From: an uncultured Paracoccaceae bacterium
GTDB taxonomy: Bacteria > Pseudomonadota > Alphaproteobacteria > Rhodobacterales > Rhodobacteraceae
Assembly (NCBI GenBank): GCA_951812305.1
Contig: CATOSB010000011.1
Span: 372,001 to 436,000, forward strand
DNA length: 64,000 bases
Direction: 5' to 3'
Shown: positions 17,777-27,465 of the stretch, in pieces
Layout: the number at the start of each line of letters is the position of its first letter
How positions within the stretch are numbered: position 1 is the stretch's first letter
Program-made: the position numbers and the translations under genes
The notes under the pieces: generated by a model
What the model was told of the DNA's origin: nothing
The model's input: only the letters and a program-made list of their open reading frames with translations
The model's database searches: none

Positions 17777-18831
17777 CAGACAACCGAGCCAGCGCGCTGG
17801 ATCATACCAAACAGATCACGCGGATTGTCGGGGTCGGCGATCATATCAAGCGATTCATAATGCCCGAACTCCTCAAGCATCGAATGTACGTATCGAAGGG
17901 CAGAGAAATCTTCTGTCGCGAAACCCACACTGTCAAACAGTGTCAATTGCCGGTCGCTGGTTCGCCCCAGTGCCAGGCCGGACATGACCTGCCACAACTC
18001 GGTGATCGGATGGTCTGGATCAAGCTGTTGAATCTCCCCTTCGATCCGCGTTTGCGGCGGGTATTCAACGAAGATGTCGGACCGCAACAGAACGTCGCGA
18101 TGAAGTTCCGTCTTGCCCGGGCAGTCGCCGCCGATTGCATTAATGTGCTGGCCCGAGCCAACCATGTTGTCGGTTAGGATGGTGGCATATTGTTTGTCCG
18201 CTGTGCAGGTTGTGATGATGTCAACGCCCGTCACAGCCTCTTCGGCGGTGCCGCAATTCAAAACAGTCAATCCGCTGTCCGACAGATTGCGCGCGGCCTT
18301 TTCAGTCGCCGCCGAGTCGACATCATACAAATGCACGGTGTCGATCCCGACCACTTTCTGAAAGCCAAGTGCCTGAAATTCACACTGCGCCCCGTTGCCG
18401 ATCAACGCCATGCTTTTTGCACCTTTCGGGGCAAGGTATTTTGCCGCCAAAACGGACATCGCGGCGGTGCGCAGCGCGGTCAGGATCGTCATTTCAGAAA
18501 GAAGGATCGGATAACCCGTATCCACCCGTGCCAACAGCCCGAAGGCTGTCACGGTCTGATACCCCCGTGCCATATTTGCCGGGTGGCCGTTCACATATTT
18601 GAAGCTGTAGGTGATGCCATCCGACGTCGGCATCAACTCGATCACACCGTCCTCGGAATGGCTCGGCACGCGCGCAGTTTTGTCAAATTCCGGCCAGCGA
18701 AGGTAGTCGGCCTCAATCGCGTCGGCTATTCCGGCGATTGCGTCAGCGACACCGATCCGGTTCACCAGCCGCATCATGTTGTCGACACTGACAAACGGTA
18801 CCATTGCAAGGGCAGACGGTTGCATATTCAC
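17776..18831 (-). CDS. Ornithine cyclodeaminase
   Basis: About 351 residues of the OCD/mu-crystallin family: SFKYVNGHPANMARG substrate region, SLIGNGAQCEFQALGF-like NAD-binding loop (ALIGNGAQCEF) and NAIGGDCPGKTEL. It converts ornithine to proline and ammonia, with bound NAD recycled within the reaction. Start choice: AAGGAG directly abuts the ATG at 18837, so the GTG at 18831 (6 nt away) or ATG at 18825 is more likely. It lies between arginase and putA, completing arginine to ornithine to proline to glutamate. Confidence 0.93.
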   Translation of the reverse strand: MNMQPSALAMVPFVSVDNMMRLVNRIGVADAIAGIADAIEADYLRWPEFDKTARVPSHSEDGVIELMPTSDGITYSFKYVNGHPANMARGYQTVTAFGLLARVDTGYPILLSEMTILTALRTAAMSVLAAKYLAPKGAKSMALIGNGAQCEFQALGFQKVVGIDTVHLYDVDSAATEKAARNLSDSGLTVLNCGTAEEAVTGVDIITTCTADKQYATILTDNMVGSGQHINAIGGDCPGKTELHRDVLLRSDIFVEYPPQTRIEGEIQQLDPDHPITELWQVMSGLALGRTSDRQLTLFDSVGFATEDFSALRYVHSMLEEFGHYESLDMIADPDNPRDLFGMIQRAGSVV

Positions 18832-18844
18832 GATCATCTCCTTT

Positions 18845-19789
18845 TCAGGCGGCGCGGGTGGGGCGGTCCAGAATTGCCCGGCCCATGAGAGAGGCGGTCA
18901 GATCAACCATCAGCTGGGCGGTTCTGCCGCGGTCATCCAGAAACGGGTTTAGTTCGACGAGGTCCAGCGAGGTCACAAGCCCACTGTCATGCAGAAGCTC
19001 CATGATCAGATGCGCCTCTCGGAACGTGGCACCGCCGGGAACTGTCGTGCCGACGGCAGAGGCGATATCAGGATCAAGGAAGTCGACATCGAAACTGACG
19101 TGAAGGCGACCGTTTTCAGCGGCCACGCGTTCCAGAAACCGGCTGAGCGGGGCTTTGATCCCGCCCTCGTCTATCGCGCGCATGTCATGCGCATCAATTC
19201 CCAAGTCCGCAATCAACGCGCGTTCTGCCGGATCGACAGAGCGTAAGCCAAGCATACAGATGTTCTTTGGATCAATCCGCGCAAGCAGTGGCGGATAGGA
19301 TCCCTCAAAACCATCACACCCAAGCGCATAAGCAATCGGCGTGCCGTGCAGGTTTCCGCTTTGTGTCGTTGTCAGGCGGTGCATGTCGGGATGGGCATCC
19401 AGCCACAACACGAAGAACGGTTGATTCATCTCGGATGCATGGCTGGCAAGTGCGGGAACCGTGCCGGCGGCGATCAGGTGGTCGCCGCCAAGAATGATGG
19501 GGATATCAGCAAATTTGGCGGCCGCCAGTGTCGCCTGTGAAATCGTTTGAATCCACACGGCGCTTTCAGGCAGTTGATGTATTTTTTCGATACTCGCGTC
19601 CTTCAAGGATTCAGCAGAAATCTGAAGATTACCCACATCTGTGACGCGATGACCGAGTTCCGCCAAAGCCTCAGCCAAACCAGCGGTCCGGAATGCGTCC
19701 GGGCCCATAAGGCAACCTCGTCGTCGGCTTCCCGATTGGACCGGGGCACCGATCAGCGTGCAATGTTGTGAATTGGTGATCTTTTCCAT
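18845..19789 (-). CDS. rocF: Arginase
   Basis: About 314 residues of the ureohydrolase family. All manganese-site motifs are present: GGDHLIAAG, LDAHPDMH and SFDVDFLDPDIASAVG. CTLIGAPVQSGSRRRGCLMGPDA near the N-terminus gives the arginase (not agmatinase) pattern. It hydrolyses arginine to ornithine and urea. I start it at ATG 19789; ATG 19807 in the same frame is possible. It is the first gene of the arginase-OCD-putA operon. The IS66 copy 2 begins 76 bp upstream, so its original promoter region has been cut. Confidence 0.94.
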   Translation of the reverse strand: MEKITNSQHCTLIGAPVQSGSRRRGCLMGPDAFRTAGLAEALAELGHRVTDVGNLQISAESLKDASIEKIHQLPESAVWIQTISQATLAAAKFADIPIILGGDHLIAAGTVPALASHASEMNQPFFVLWLDAHPDMHRLTTTQSGNLHGTPIAYALGCDGFEGSYPPLLARIDPKNICMLGLRSVDPAERALIADLGIDAHDMRAIDEGGIKAPLSRFLERVAAENGRLHVSFDVDFLDPDIASAVGTTVPGGATFREAHLIMELLHDSGLVTSLDLVELNPFLDDRGRTAQLMVDLTASLMGRAILDRPTRAA

Positions 19790-19827
19790 GAACCTGAATT
19801 TAGACATCAATGCCCATTCTGATTAGT

Positions 19828-19857
19828 GGTGAAATTGATCAGAATAGAATATTCACC
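19828..19857. promoter_or_regulatory. Possible Lrp-type operator upstream of arginase
   Basis: GGTGAA (19828-19833) and TTCACC (19852-19857) form an inverted repeat around an AT-rich core, in what was the short divergent promoter between arginase and the Lrp-type regulator. Lrp family proteins favour such AT-rich dyads. Position and symmetry are visible; the assignment is inference. Confidence 0.3.
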
Positions 19858-19865
19858 GGTCATTT

Positions 19866-21466
19866 GTAACTCCCAAGCACCCTGTCCGATAGGGTTGCGG
19901 GGTTTTGTTCCGTCAGAGCCGTGCGATGATCTGAGGTGGTGACAGGGTCAGGATTTCCAGGATGTTGAACCGGTGTTTTCTGGCCGTCGAGATGACGGAC
20001 CTGATGTCGGCGAAGACCCGCGCGCCCTCGAGGGTGCGGAAGGTGCCCGAGATTTTCATGCGCAGCTTCATCATGCGCAGGTCCTGTTCGGCCTGATTGT
20101 TTGTGAATGGGACCGCGAAGTCGGCGATGAATCGCAAAACGTCATCGCGGTAGTCACGCAGGCGGAGGAGCAGGTTGTGGCCTGGCCGCCTGGCTTTTCG
20201 GCCGCGGGTGCCGGGGCTTTTGGCCAGCGGGGGCTGGCGTTCGTGGAAGGCGAGCCCCTTGGCGAGGATCGCCATGTATCTGGTGACTATACCCTGGCGA
20301 ACCAGTTCCGGGAGTTCGGTCTCGCCTTGATCCTGAGCCGCGCATCTGAGCTGATTGGCGCTATGAAGCACTGCGCTCATCTCCGTCGCCCAAGGCTCTT
20401 TTTCGATCTCTTCGATGGCCTTGAGTTCGCGCAAGTGATGCGCCCCGCAGAGGGCGTGGGCGTCCACTCCGCTCATATGGGCGTAGTAGGGTTTCCAGTG
20501 ATCATGAATGATCGTCCCGCCGGTCAGGAAGGTTGGAACAGCACCGCGTTTGGCGCTGATGCGGTAATGGGTGAAGGCGGTATCGCAGATCGTGTGCAGC
20601 CAGTGCAGCTTGCCGGCAACACGAAGTCCGGTCTCGTCCAGATGCCGAACGCCGCCTTCGGCAAGCCGGGCGAGAATGTGTTCAACCACGACACCCATCT
20701 TATTTGCCGCGCCGCGCGTCCAGTTGGTCACGCTGGCCGCGCACAAGCTGGTGGCCCCAAACAGGTCGCGCATAAGCTGGCAGACCCGATCCTCGGGTAT
20801 CAGCTGCTGAACATTGCAATAGACCGCCACTGCCCGCATGCGCGTGCCATATTGCACATGCGCGGCCACGCCATCGGGAAAGCCAGCCGTCGTCGTGGCT
20901 CGACAATGGTCGCAACAATAAACCGCCGCCTGATGCTCGGTGACCTCCAGGCGTGGCGCAGGCAAGTCGAACACCTGACGCTTCTCGATCCCTTTCACCA
21001 TCTCCGCCGTCAGGGCGCTCTGACAGGCGCTGCAATGCGTCGCCTCATGCCGTTCGACAAAGTCGGGTGTTGACGTCTGGCGCAGGGTGTCGCCCCGGTG
21101 GCCAACTTGGCCGCCACTTTTCTTTCCGGATTTGCCACGCAGGCTGCGCGGGGCTGGCTTCTTCAGGCCATCACTTGAAGGGGGCTTGCTGCTATTGCTG
21201 CTGTTCTTGGCCAACTGTCGGCGCAGGTCCGTGATCTCTTCCGCCATGCTCGCCAACGCAGCTTCAAGCTCAGCGATCCGACGCAGAGCCGTGGCGAGAA
21301 GTTGTTCAAGGGCGGCAACCTGATCCATCCCACCACTGATTCAGAGAAATCAACCCGGCGCCACAGAATTCAGACAAGAAAGAAAAAAAACACGCGCAAA
21401 ATGGCAAATTCGACTCACCATAAAACTGACAATAACACTCAAACGTGGGGGGTGCTTGGGAGTTAC
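19866..21466 (-). mobile_element. IS66 family element (ISBst12-like), copy 2
   Basis: 1601 bp with the same GTAACTCCC ends as the other copies, flanked by the 8-bp duplication GGTCATTT (19858-19865, 21467-21474). It lies in the arginase-lrp divergent promoter, 19 bp from an IS4 copy. Confidence 0.94.
19913..21328 (-). CDS. tnpC: IS66 family transposase (TnpC type), copy 2
   Basis: 471 residues, identical in domain make-up to the copy at 1333 (coiled coil, NSSNSSKPPSSDG, Cys-rich region, DDE domain). At the two variable sites it has ATA and CAG. Intact. Confidence 0.95.
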   Translation of the reverse strand: MDQVAALEQLLATALRRIAELEAALASMAEEITDLRRQLAKNSSNSSKPPSSDGLKKPAPRSLRGKSGKKSGGQVGHRGDTLRQTSTPDFVERHEATHCSACQSALTAEMVKGIEKRQVFDLPAPRLEVTEHQAAVYCCDHCRATTTAGFPDGVAAHVQYGTRMRAVAVYCNVQQLIPEDRVCQLMRDLFGATSLCAASVTNWTRGAANKMGVVVEHILARLAEGGVRHLDETGLRVAGKLHWLHTICDTAFTHYRISAKRGAVPTFLTGGTIIHDHWKPYYAHMSGVDAHALCGAHHLRELKAIEEIEKEPWATEMSAVLHSANQLRCAAQDQGETELPELVRQGIVTRYMAILAKGLAFHERQPPLAKSPGTRGRKARRPGHNLLLRLRDYRDDVLRFIADFAVPFTNNQAEQDLRMMKLRMKISGTFRTLEGARVFADIRSVISTARKHRFNILEILTLSPPQIIARL

Positions 21467-21485
21467 GGTCATTTTGGAAATTAAC

Positions 21486-22675
21486 CTTACCACCCTTCAA
21501 TTTAGCCAGACATCCCAGAGCTTGGGGATTTTGGCATAACCTGCGAGGCATCGTCGGATAGCACGAAGGCCTGTCTTGAAGAGAGAGCATAAGGACCTTC
21601 GGGCTTTTCGAATCCCCTTTTTTCGCCGCGTATTGCGACGTGGTGCTCTTCGTTTGCTCCGGTTGAAACAGCCCAGTACATGGCGATTGCCAGCACCAAA
21701 ATGAGGCGGGCCAATCGATCCGGCTTTTTGATCTGGCTTTGAGTAATTTCAAAGCCCCGGGTTTTGAAGTCGGAGAACATGGCTTCAATTCCCCAACGCA
21801 TTCCATAATCGAGCACCTTGTACTCGGACGGTGCTGCATTCATGGCAATAATCCAAGGCTCTTTGTGCCCCTCTTCGTGAAGCACTCCAATGTTGCTAAA
21901 GACGCCCGTTCCGTAAAGCTCAGCGTTTACAAGCCCTTCGGGCATCAGTTGGGCAATTTCGCGCGTCATCATCTCGCCACCCTGATGTTGCAGTGTGATA
22001 TTTCCCTTCATGCGCAGCCGGTAGTCCCATCCAGCCTCCTGGCACCATGCGACCAATCGGGCGGTTCCATAAAACCGATCTCCCGCCAGCAACACACGCG
22101 CATCCGCCGGGAGCCATGGGCGGACTGCTTCCAAAAGCTCATGTTGCACGCGCCATCCAATCGGCCCTTTGGTCTGGCGTACACGCCAGGCGACCGGGAG
22201 GGCCCGATCCCGCATCCGCACCGATAACATCAAAACCTCATGCCCTTCGTTGAGCTTGCTTTGATCAAGGGCCACCACAATCGTTTCTCCGGCCTCACAC
22301 TGGCGGCGGAAAATTTCACCAACATAGGCCTGCATGATCTCATCAGTATCGATGTGAGGATTGCCCAGAACCCGCGAAATGTATTGATAGCGGTGGTCCA
22401 CAGAGCCGATATCGCGGGGCAAAGCAGCCGCATTTTCCATCAGATTGACGCTGCGCGTGTTCAAAATCACGCTTGCTATGATGCACAATCCCTCCCGGCG
22501 CGACTTGTGATACCCGAGCAAGCGGTCCTGAAAATCCGCCTCAACCTTCGAATAAAGCTCTGAAAAACAAACATTTCCCAACAAACCAGCCTCCAATGTC
22601 AGCAGTGGAGACTCCTTGAATCACACAGATCAGACAAACGTCAAATCAGATCCGGAAATTTTGAAGGGTGGTAAG
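21486..22675 (-). mobile_element. IS4 family element, copy 2
   Basis: 1190 bp, ends CTTACCACCC/GGGTGGTAAG, with the 9-bp duplication GAAATTAAC (21477-21485, 22676-22684). Its right end is 24 bp before the Lrp-type gene start. It differs from copies 1 and 3 by at least two single bases (for example CAAAGC at 22420 against CAGAGC, and GTCAGC against ATCAGC near the right end). Confidence 0.94.
21502..22596 (-). CDS. IS4 family transposase, copy 2
   Basis: About 364 residues with the same DDE and Y-x2-R-x3-E-x6-K motifs as the copy at 9950. The single-base differences seen do not change these motifs. Intact; TTG start as for copy 1. Confidence 0.93.
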   Translation of the reverse strand: MEAGLLGNVCFSELYSKVEADFQDRLLGYHKSRREGLCIIASVILNTRSVNLMENAAALPRDIGSVDHRYQYISRVLGNPHIDTDEIMQAYVGEIFRRQCEAGETIVVALDQSKLNEGHEVLMLSVRMRDRALPVAWRVRQTKGPIGWRVQHELLEAVRPWLPADARVLLAGDRFYGTARLVAWCQEAGWDYRLRMKGNITLQHQGGEMMTREIAQLMPEGLVNAELYGTGVFSNIGVLHEEGHKEPWIIAMNAAPSEYKVLDYGMRWGIEAMFSDFKTRGFEITQSQIKKPDRLARLILVLAIAMYWAVSTGANEEHHVAIRGEKRGFEKPEGPYALSSRQAFVLSDDASQVMPKSPSSGMSG

Positions 22676-22699
22676 GAAATTAACTGACAAATTTGACAA

Positions 22700-23128
22700 A
22701 TGCGCCCGATTGATCAGACCGACCGCGACCTGCTCGCCCTCCTCAAACATAACGCGCGCGCCTCGGTGACCGAACTGTCGGCAACCCTTGGCCTGTCGCG
22801 CGTGACCGTGAAATCCAGAATGGAGTCGTTGCAAACTGACGGGATCATTCACCGATTTACGGTCGATGTCGCGGGCGCGACCGACCAGAACATGATCGGC
22901 GCGGTGTCCCTGTTGGAAATAAACCTGTCAAAAGTTGAACGAGTGCATCGCACGCTGAAACGAATGCCTGAGTTGACGAGCATCTACACCACCAACGGAA
23001 AATGGGCCGTTGTCGCGCATTCCGAAACGCAAAACCTTGCCGCATTCGACAGCCTGTTGAATCGCATGGGAAAGATTGAGGGCGTTTCAAACGTTGAGAC
23101 CTGTCTGTTGCTGACGCGGATTGCCTGA
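22700..23128 (+). CDS. Lrp/AsnC family transcriptional regulator
   Basis: 142 residues. An N-terminal AsnC-type helix-turn-helix (MRPIDQTDRDLLALLKHNAR, SVTELSATLGLSRVTVKSRM) is followed by a RAM ligand-binding domain (about 65-140; YTTNGKWAVVAHSETQNLA). It is divergent from the arginase operon and by position is its likely arginine- or ornithine-responsive regulator, as for related Lrp activators of arginine catabolism. Removing the two IS elements and their duplications leaves only about 102 bp between the two start codons. The IS4 end now lies 24 bp before this start and no strong ribosome-binding site is visible, so its expression may be altered. Confidence 0.9.
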   Translation: MRPIDQTDRDLLALLKHNARASVTELSATLGLSRVTVKSRMESLQTDGIIHRFTVDVAGATDQNMIGAVSLLEINLSKVERVHRTLKRMPELTSIYTTNGKWAVVAHSETQNLAAFDSLLNRMGKIEGVSNVETCLLLTRIA

Positions 23129-23181
23129 ATCCTTGGATTTTCCGGACACCTGCAACTAACCAAGTATTCCGCAGACTGACA

Positions 23182-24201
23182 TCAATCGCCCAGCATCCAC
23201 TGCCCCTCTGGCCAGAAATTGTGAAATGCGAAAGCGAAAATCACATCATGAACGAGGTTGCCGCCGGTACTCGCATCAAAAACGCGGATGGAACCGACAT
23301 CGCGACCCTCCGCCAGAGCAAACGAGTCCACCGCGCTGGCTTGCCCCGACATCCATGTGATGCGCACGCCGTGCTCAACCAACTCACCCGTTTCAGCAAT
23401 TCGGGCTATCGGCCACGCCCTGTTCCCTACGCGGACAACACGTGCCAGCGCGGGAACGCCGTTTTGCGGCAGGTCGCCAGAAAACCCAAACGGAATATCG
23501 GCGCTGTCATACCCAACATAGGGCGTAATGCCGTATCGCCCCCTCCCGCGCGGCGGTTCCATCACCAGCCCATCGGGATTGCGCGCTTTGAATTCCGCCC
23601 AGCTTTCCATCCAGCCCGGAAGGCTCGTCAGTTCCACACCGTTCAAATCCCCAAGGATCGCGGTGCCGACCGCCTGCTGCCACCAGCTTTCGGTCTGGTG
23701 ATCATACATGACCATGTCGTTGTGGCGAAGCATACCGGATACTCCGAAGCTTAGTGTCATCTGGCGCCCCTCGAATTCAATCCGGCGATCAAAGGTGATC
23801 CCCGAATTGCACAGCGGGCAGAACGTCACCGCAACGGGCACATTACCAATCACATCATTGACGATCTCGTGAATCAGCAGATAGCGGATTGGGTAGGCGC
23901 GCGGTGTTGCACCGTTGACTTCCAGTGCAATAACGGGTTCCCGGTCCTGCACCTCGGTTTCTTCCTGAACCGGAACGAAACTCGGATCAGAAACCGCCGG
24001 AATTCCATCTTTACCCGGACCGCCGAACAGAATTTCGTCATAGGCGACAGAGGTGTTCTGAAAGTCGGTAACCGGCCAGCTGAGGCGCCAGTATGTTGGA
24101 TCCGCCGATGTACAATTGGCCGAAATTGCCGCAACAGCAGCCAGCGCCCACAAATAGGTAATTTTGGCCCGCGGCAATCCTAGTCCACGCAAAAATCCCA
24201 T
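23182..24201 (-). CDS. DUF3179 domain-containing protein
   Basis: 339 residues with an N-terminal hydrophobic export signal (ITYLWALAAVAAISANC; the Cys could be a lipoprotein site, but the box is weak). The DUF3179 hallmark TFCPLCNSGITFDRRI (CxxC) lies at about 130-145, then FGVSGMLRHNDMVMYDHQTE and SWWQQAVGTAI. Proteins of this family are exported and of unknown function; some resemble SelA-less thiol or heme proteins only distantly, so I assign no role. It converges with the Lrp-type gene, 53 bp apart. Confidence 0.88.
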   Translation of the reverse strand: MGFLRGLGLPRAKITYLWALAAVAAISANCTSADPTYWRLSWPVTDFQNTSVAYDEILFGGPGKDGIPAVSDPSFVPVQEETEVQDREPVIALEVNGATPRAYPIRYLLIHEIVNDVIGNVPVAVTFCPLCNSGITFDRRIEFEGRQMTLSFGVSGMLRHNDMVMYDHQTESWWQQAVGTAILGDLNGVELTSLPGWMESWAEFKARNPDGLVMEPPRGRGRYGITPYVGYDSADIPFGFSGDLPQNGVPALARVVRVGNRAWPIARIAETGELVEHGVRITWMSGQASAVDSFALAEGRDVGSIRVFDASTGGNLVHDVIFAFAFHNFWPEGQWMLGD

Positions 24202-24434
24202 TGATCCAAATGTGCTGATTGGATTCTACCCTTTTCAATACCGCATCCAAGCGAATGATCTCGGTGACCCGGTTCGTCCAGTTCGCCGCTGATTATTGGG
24301 CCACTGACCCGGTGACTTGTAAACATTAGAGGTCATCAAACAATCGTGTGGCACAAATAGCCGAAAACGGCCTGCCTAGTCATTGTCTGCAAATTCGTGC
24401 AGTTCCTGTGCACGTAGGATTTGGAGTCGAACTG

Positions 24435-26027
24435 GTGAGCAACACATCGATTGATGTCGCGATCGTAGGCGCCGGACTCGGCGGCCTATATATGCTGCAC
24501 AAATGCCGACAGCTTGGTCTGACCGCCAGGATTTGGGAACAAGGCGGCGGTGTCGGCGGAACATGGTATTGGAACCGTTATCCAGGCGCGCGGTGCGACA
24601 TAGAAAGTATGCAGTACTCATTCCAGTTCGATGAGGAACTGCAGCAGGACTAGACCTGGACCGAACGCTACGCAACACAACCTGAAATCTTGGCCTACGC
24701 GGAACATGTCGCGGACCGATTTGCCTTGTTGGAAGGCATTGAGTTTAATCGAAAGGTCGAGGCAGCCGTCTTTGATGATAGGTCATCAGCTTGGGTTCTG
24801 ACATCGTCCAATGGCGACGTGCTGACGGCGCGGTTCTGTGTGATGGCGACAGGGTGCCTGTCTGCTCCGAACTGGCCGCCGATTGACGGCTATGAGGACT
24901 TTGGGGGCGAAATCCTGCACACCGCGTTGTGGCCGCATGATGGTTTTGACTTCACCGGGAAACGGGTCGCTGTGATCGGTACCGGGTCGTCCGGCATCCA
25001 ATCAATTCCACAGATCGCGAAACAGGCCGATCATCTTAGTGTCCTGCAACGGACCGCGAATTATTCTGTGCCGGCGCAGAACCGTCCACTGGATGATGCA
25101 TATGTAGCGCGAGCCAAGGCCGATTACCCGGCGATGCGCGCGCGCCAGAAGGCGACGGCGTCAGGAATTGACGGCAGATTCAATACCGAGTCGGCGATGT
25201 CAGTAAGTGAACGGGAGCGTAACGCCGAATTTGAACGCCGTTGGCAAGAAGGCGGCATTTTGTTCACGGCAGCGTTTGGAGACCTCATGACAGATCACGC
25301 CGCCAACGACGCGGCCGTCGCTTTTGTCCATGACAAAATTCGCGGCACCGTAAAAAACCAGAATGTTGCCAACGCATTATGCCCGAACAATATCATTGGC
25401 GGTAAACGCTTGTGCGTGGATATCGGGTATTTCGAAACATTCAACAGGCCCAATGTCGAACTGGTGGACATTCGCAAGACGCCCATAAAACACATCAACA
25501 GTTCCGGAATCCTCGTTGGAGATCAGCAAGTTGGTGTCGATGTGATCGTTGTCGCCACAGGGTTTGACGCAATGACCGGCGCCCTGATGCGCATCGACAT
25601 TCGCGGAAAAAACGGTGCAAGCCTGCGCGAATTGTGGAGTACTGCGCCAAGCAGTTACCTCGGCATTGCTATGTCCGGCTTTCCCAACCTGTTCACCGTT
25701 ACCGGGCCGGGAAGCCCCTCGGTTCTGACCAACATGATTCCGAGCATCGAGCACGGCGTTGAATGGATCGCGGATTGTATCGAGCATATGCGCACCCACA
25801 ACCACACCGAAATCGAGGCTGACCAAGATGCCCAGCACGCTTGGTGGAATCACGTGCAAGAAGTCGGAATGAGCGGTCTGAAATCAAAGACCGACAGCTG
25901 GTATCTTGGCGCCAATATCCAAGGAAAACCGCGTGTATTTCTACCTTACAACGGCGGGCTGCCCGCTTATCGTGAGAAATGTGAGTCCATCGCGGCAATC
26001 GGGTATGCGGGATTTTTTTTGAGATGA
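24435..26027 (+). pseudogene. Baeyer-Villiger-type flavin monooxygenase with an in-frame amber codon
   Basis: The frame starts at GTG 24435, behind GGAG at 24423, and is continuous to 26027 except for TAG at 24651-24653. FAD motif GAGLGGLYML, the WYWNRYPGARCD segment, NADPH motif GTGSSGIQ and the fingerprint FGGEILHTALWP (F-x-G-x3-H-x3-W-P) identify a type I BVMO, which inserts oxygen next to ketones using NADPH. The stop falls in EELQQD-stop-TWTERYA, where the family has Trp, so TGG became TAG by one base. No other lesion is seen across about 530 codons, which implies a recent mutation or suppression. Confidence 0.88.
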
Positions 26028-26125
26028 AAATTGTAATCGCAAGTCTCAGGGGCGACATTTGGAAGTACCAAAGCAACGCGTACATTTTCGCGGTCGCAGC
26101 AAACCCCAACTGAATTGAGAGATTT

Positions 26126-26202
26126 TGGTAGCGGAGGAGGGACTTGAACCCCCGACACATGGATTATGATTCCACTGCTCTAACCAACTGAGCTACTCCG
26201 CC
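26126..26202 (-). tRNA. tRNA-Met (CAT, elongator type)
   Basis: The complement starts GGCGGAGTAGCTCAGTTGGT; anticodon stem GTGGA/TCCAT encloses ATCATAA (anticodon CAT); T arm CGGGGGTTCAAGTCCCTC; acceptor closes with TCCGCTA-CCA, CCA encoded. The A-rich D arm and GGCGG acceptor fit elongator tRNA-Met of alphaproteobacteria rather than initiator tRNA. Confidence 0.95.
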
Positions 26203-26270
26203 AGGAACGCGCGGGGTGTAAGAGAGGTATTGCGAGGCGTCAAGAGCGAACTGTGCCACGAATTCGCCCC

Positions 26271-27461
26271 TCAACCCCGCGATCCCGCCGCGTTTCTGAC
26301 CCTGCGATGAGTTATTTCAAACAGCAGCGCGCCGGACCCGGCAAACACCAGCAACACCAACAGCATCACGTCATATCCGCCGAGTGACCAGATAAAAGAA
26401 CCGAACCAGGCCGAGGTGGCAGACGCTGTAAGATACAAAAGCGCCAATAGGCCTGACTTTGATCCGAAATCTGCCTCACCCAGCAAATCGCGCGCCAGGA
26501 GTGGGCGCAATATGCTGACCATACCATATGCGGACCCAAACAGGATCACCGCCATCCCAATCCCTGCCAATCCGGCGCCCGAGGCCCAAAGAATTGCGAC
26601 CGACAGCGCCATGATACCAAACGCGATCAACGAAAACGCGCGGTGCGAAAACTTGGCATCCGTGGCAAGCATCAAGAGCCGCCCGACAACTTGCATTGGC
26701 CCGATAGATGCAGCCGCAAACACCGCGAAATTTGCCTCGACACCCCGTTCGCCCAGCATTGGCAACAGATGATGCAGCGTCGCTCCGTGCACCACCGCCA
26801 ACAGCGCAAAGGCCAGTCCGAGACCCCAGAATACAGGCTCTGCCAATAGCCGTGGTGCCCTGCGAGGGCCACTGCGTTGCTCAACCGTCGAAACGGTTTC
26901 ATTGCCCAACAACCGCACGCCCAGCCACAATATTGGTGCAACGAAAAACACAACGAACGACCCAATCAATATAAATGACAGCCGCCAGCCAACCGCTTCA
27001 GCCAAAAAATGCACGCTTGGAAAACTCACCGTCCCTGCGAGGCCCGCGACCAGAGTGATAGCTGTAATACCCCGCTTTGCGGACATGCCACGCGCGCGCG
27101 TTACGATGGCAAAGCAGGGCTCGTAAAGGCTCCCGGCTAGGCAGACACCGATCAGCAACCAAATCGCGTAGAACTGCCAAAGCTGAGTTATCTGAGACAA
27201 AGCTATCAACAATACGCCGCCCACAGCCGCCGCCGCCCCCATCAAAACCGCGCCAAATCCACGATCTATCACGCGGCCCATGAATGGTGCCGCCACGGCA
27301 GAGACCAATACTGCCAGCGTAATGGCCAGCGTCAGCTCTCCGCGCGACCAGCCAAGATCAGCTTCCCACCGAACCAACGTCGCGGGAAACACGTAATAAA
27401 GCCCGGCCCAGATAAAGGTTTCGCCCAGCGCCAGAAGCAGGATTGCGCGGTCTTTTAGCAA
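26271..27461 (-). CDS. MFS transporter
   Basis: 396 residues with about twelve hydrophobic segments. It has the cytoplasmic loop-2 motif GRVIDRGFGA after TM2 (about 62-72) and a halfway break near LGNETVSTVEQRSGPRRAP. The N-terminus LLLALGETFIWAGLYYVFPA and WSRGELTLAITLA resemble the monocarboxylate/oxalate-type MFS group, but the substrate is open. It starts 5 bp after the stop of the SDR gene upstream, so the two form an operon; it may carry the substrate or product of that dehydrogenase. Confidence 0.88.
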   Translation of the reverse strand: MLKDRAILLLALGETFIWAGLYYVFPATLVRWEADLGWSRGELTLAITLAVLVSAVAAPFMGRVIDRGFGAVLMGAAAAVGGVLLIALSQITQLWQFYAIWLLIGVCLAGSLYEPCFAIVTRARGMSAKRGITAITLVAGLAGTVSFPSVHFLAEAVGWRLSFILIGSFVVFFVAPILWLGVRLLGNETVSTVEQRSGPRRAPRLLAEPVFWGLGLAFALLAVVHGATLHHLLPMLGERGVEANFAVFAAASIGPMQVVGRLLMLATDAKFSHRAFSLIAFGIMALSVAILWASGAGLAGIGMAVILFGSAYGMVSILRPLLARDLLGEADFGSKSGLLALLYLTASATSAWFGSFIWSLGGYDVMLLVLLVFAGSGALLFEITHRRVRNAAGSRG

Positions 27462-27465
27462 GCTC

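Noticed and set aside
19973..21073. 366-codon frame antisense to the IS66 transposase
   Set aside because: It recurs in all four copies only because the element does; it is a GC-rich mirror of the transposase, which has clear motifs.
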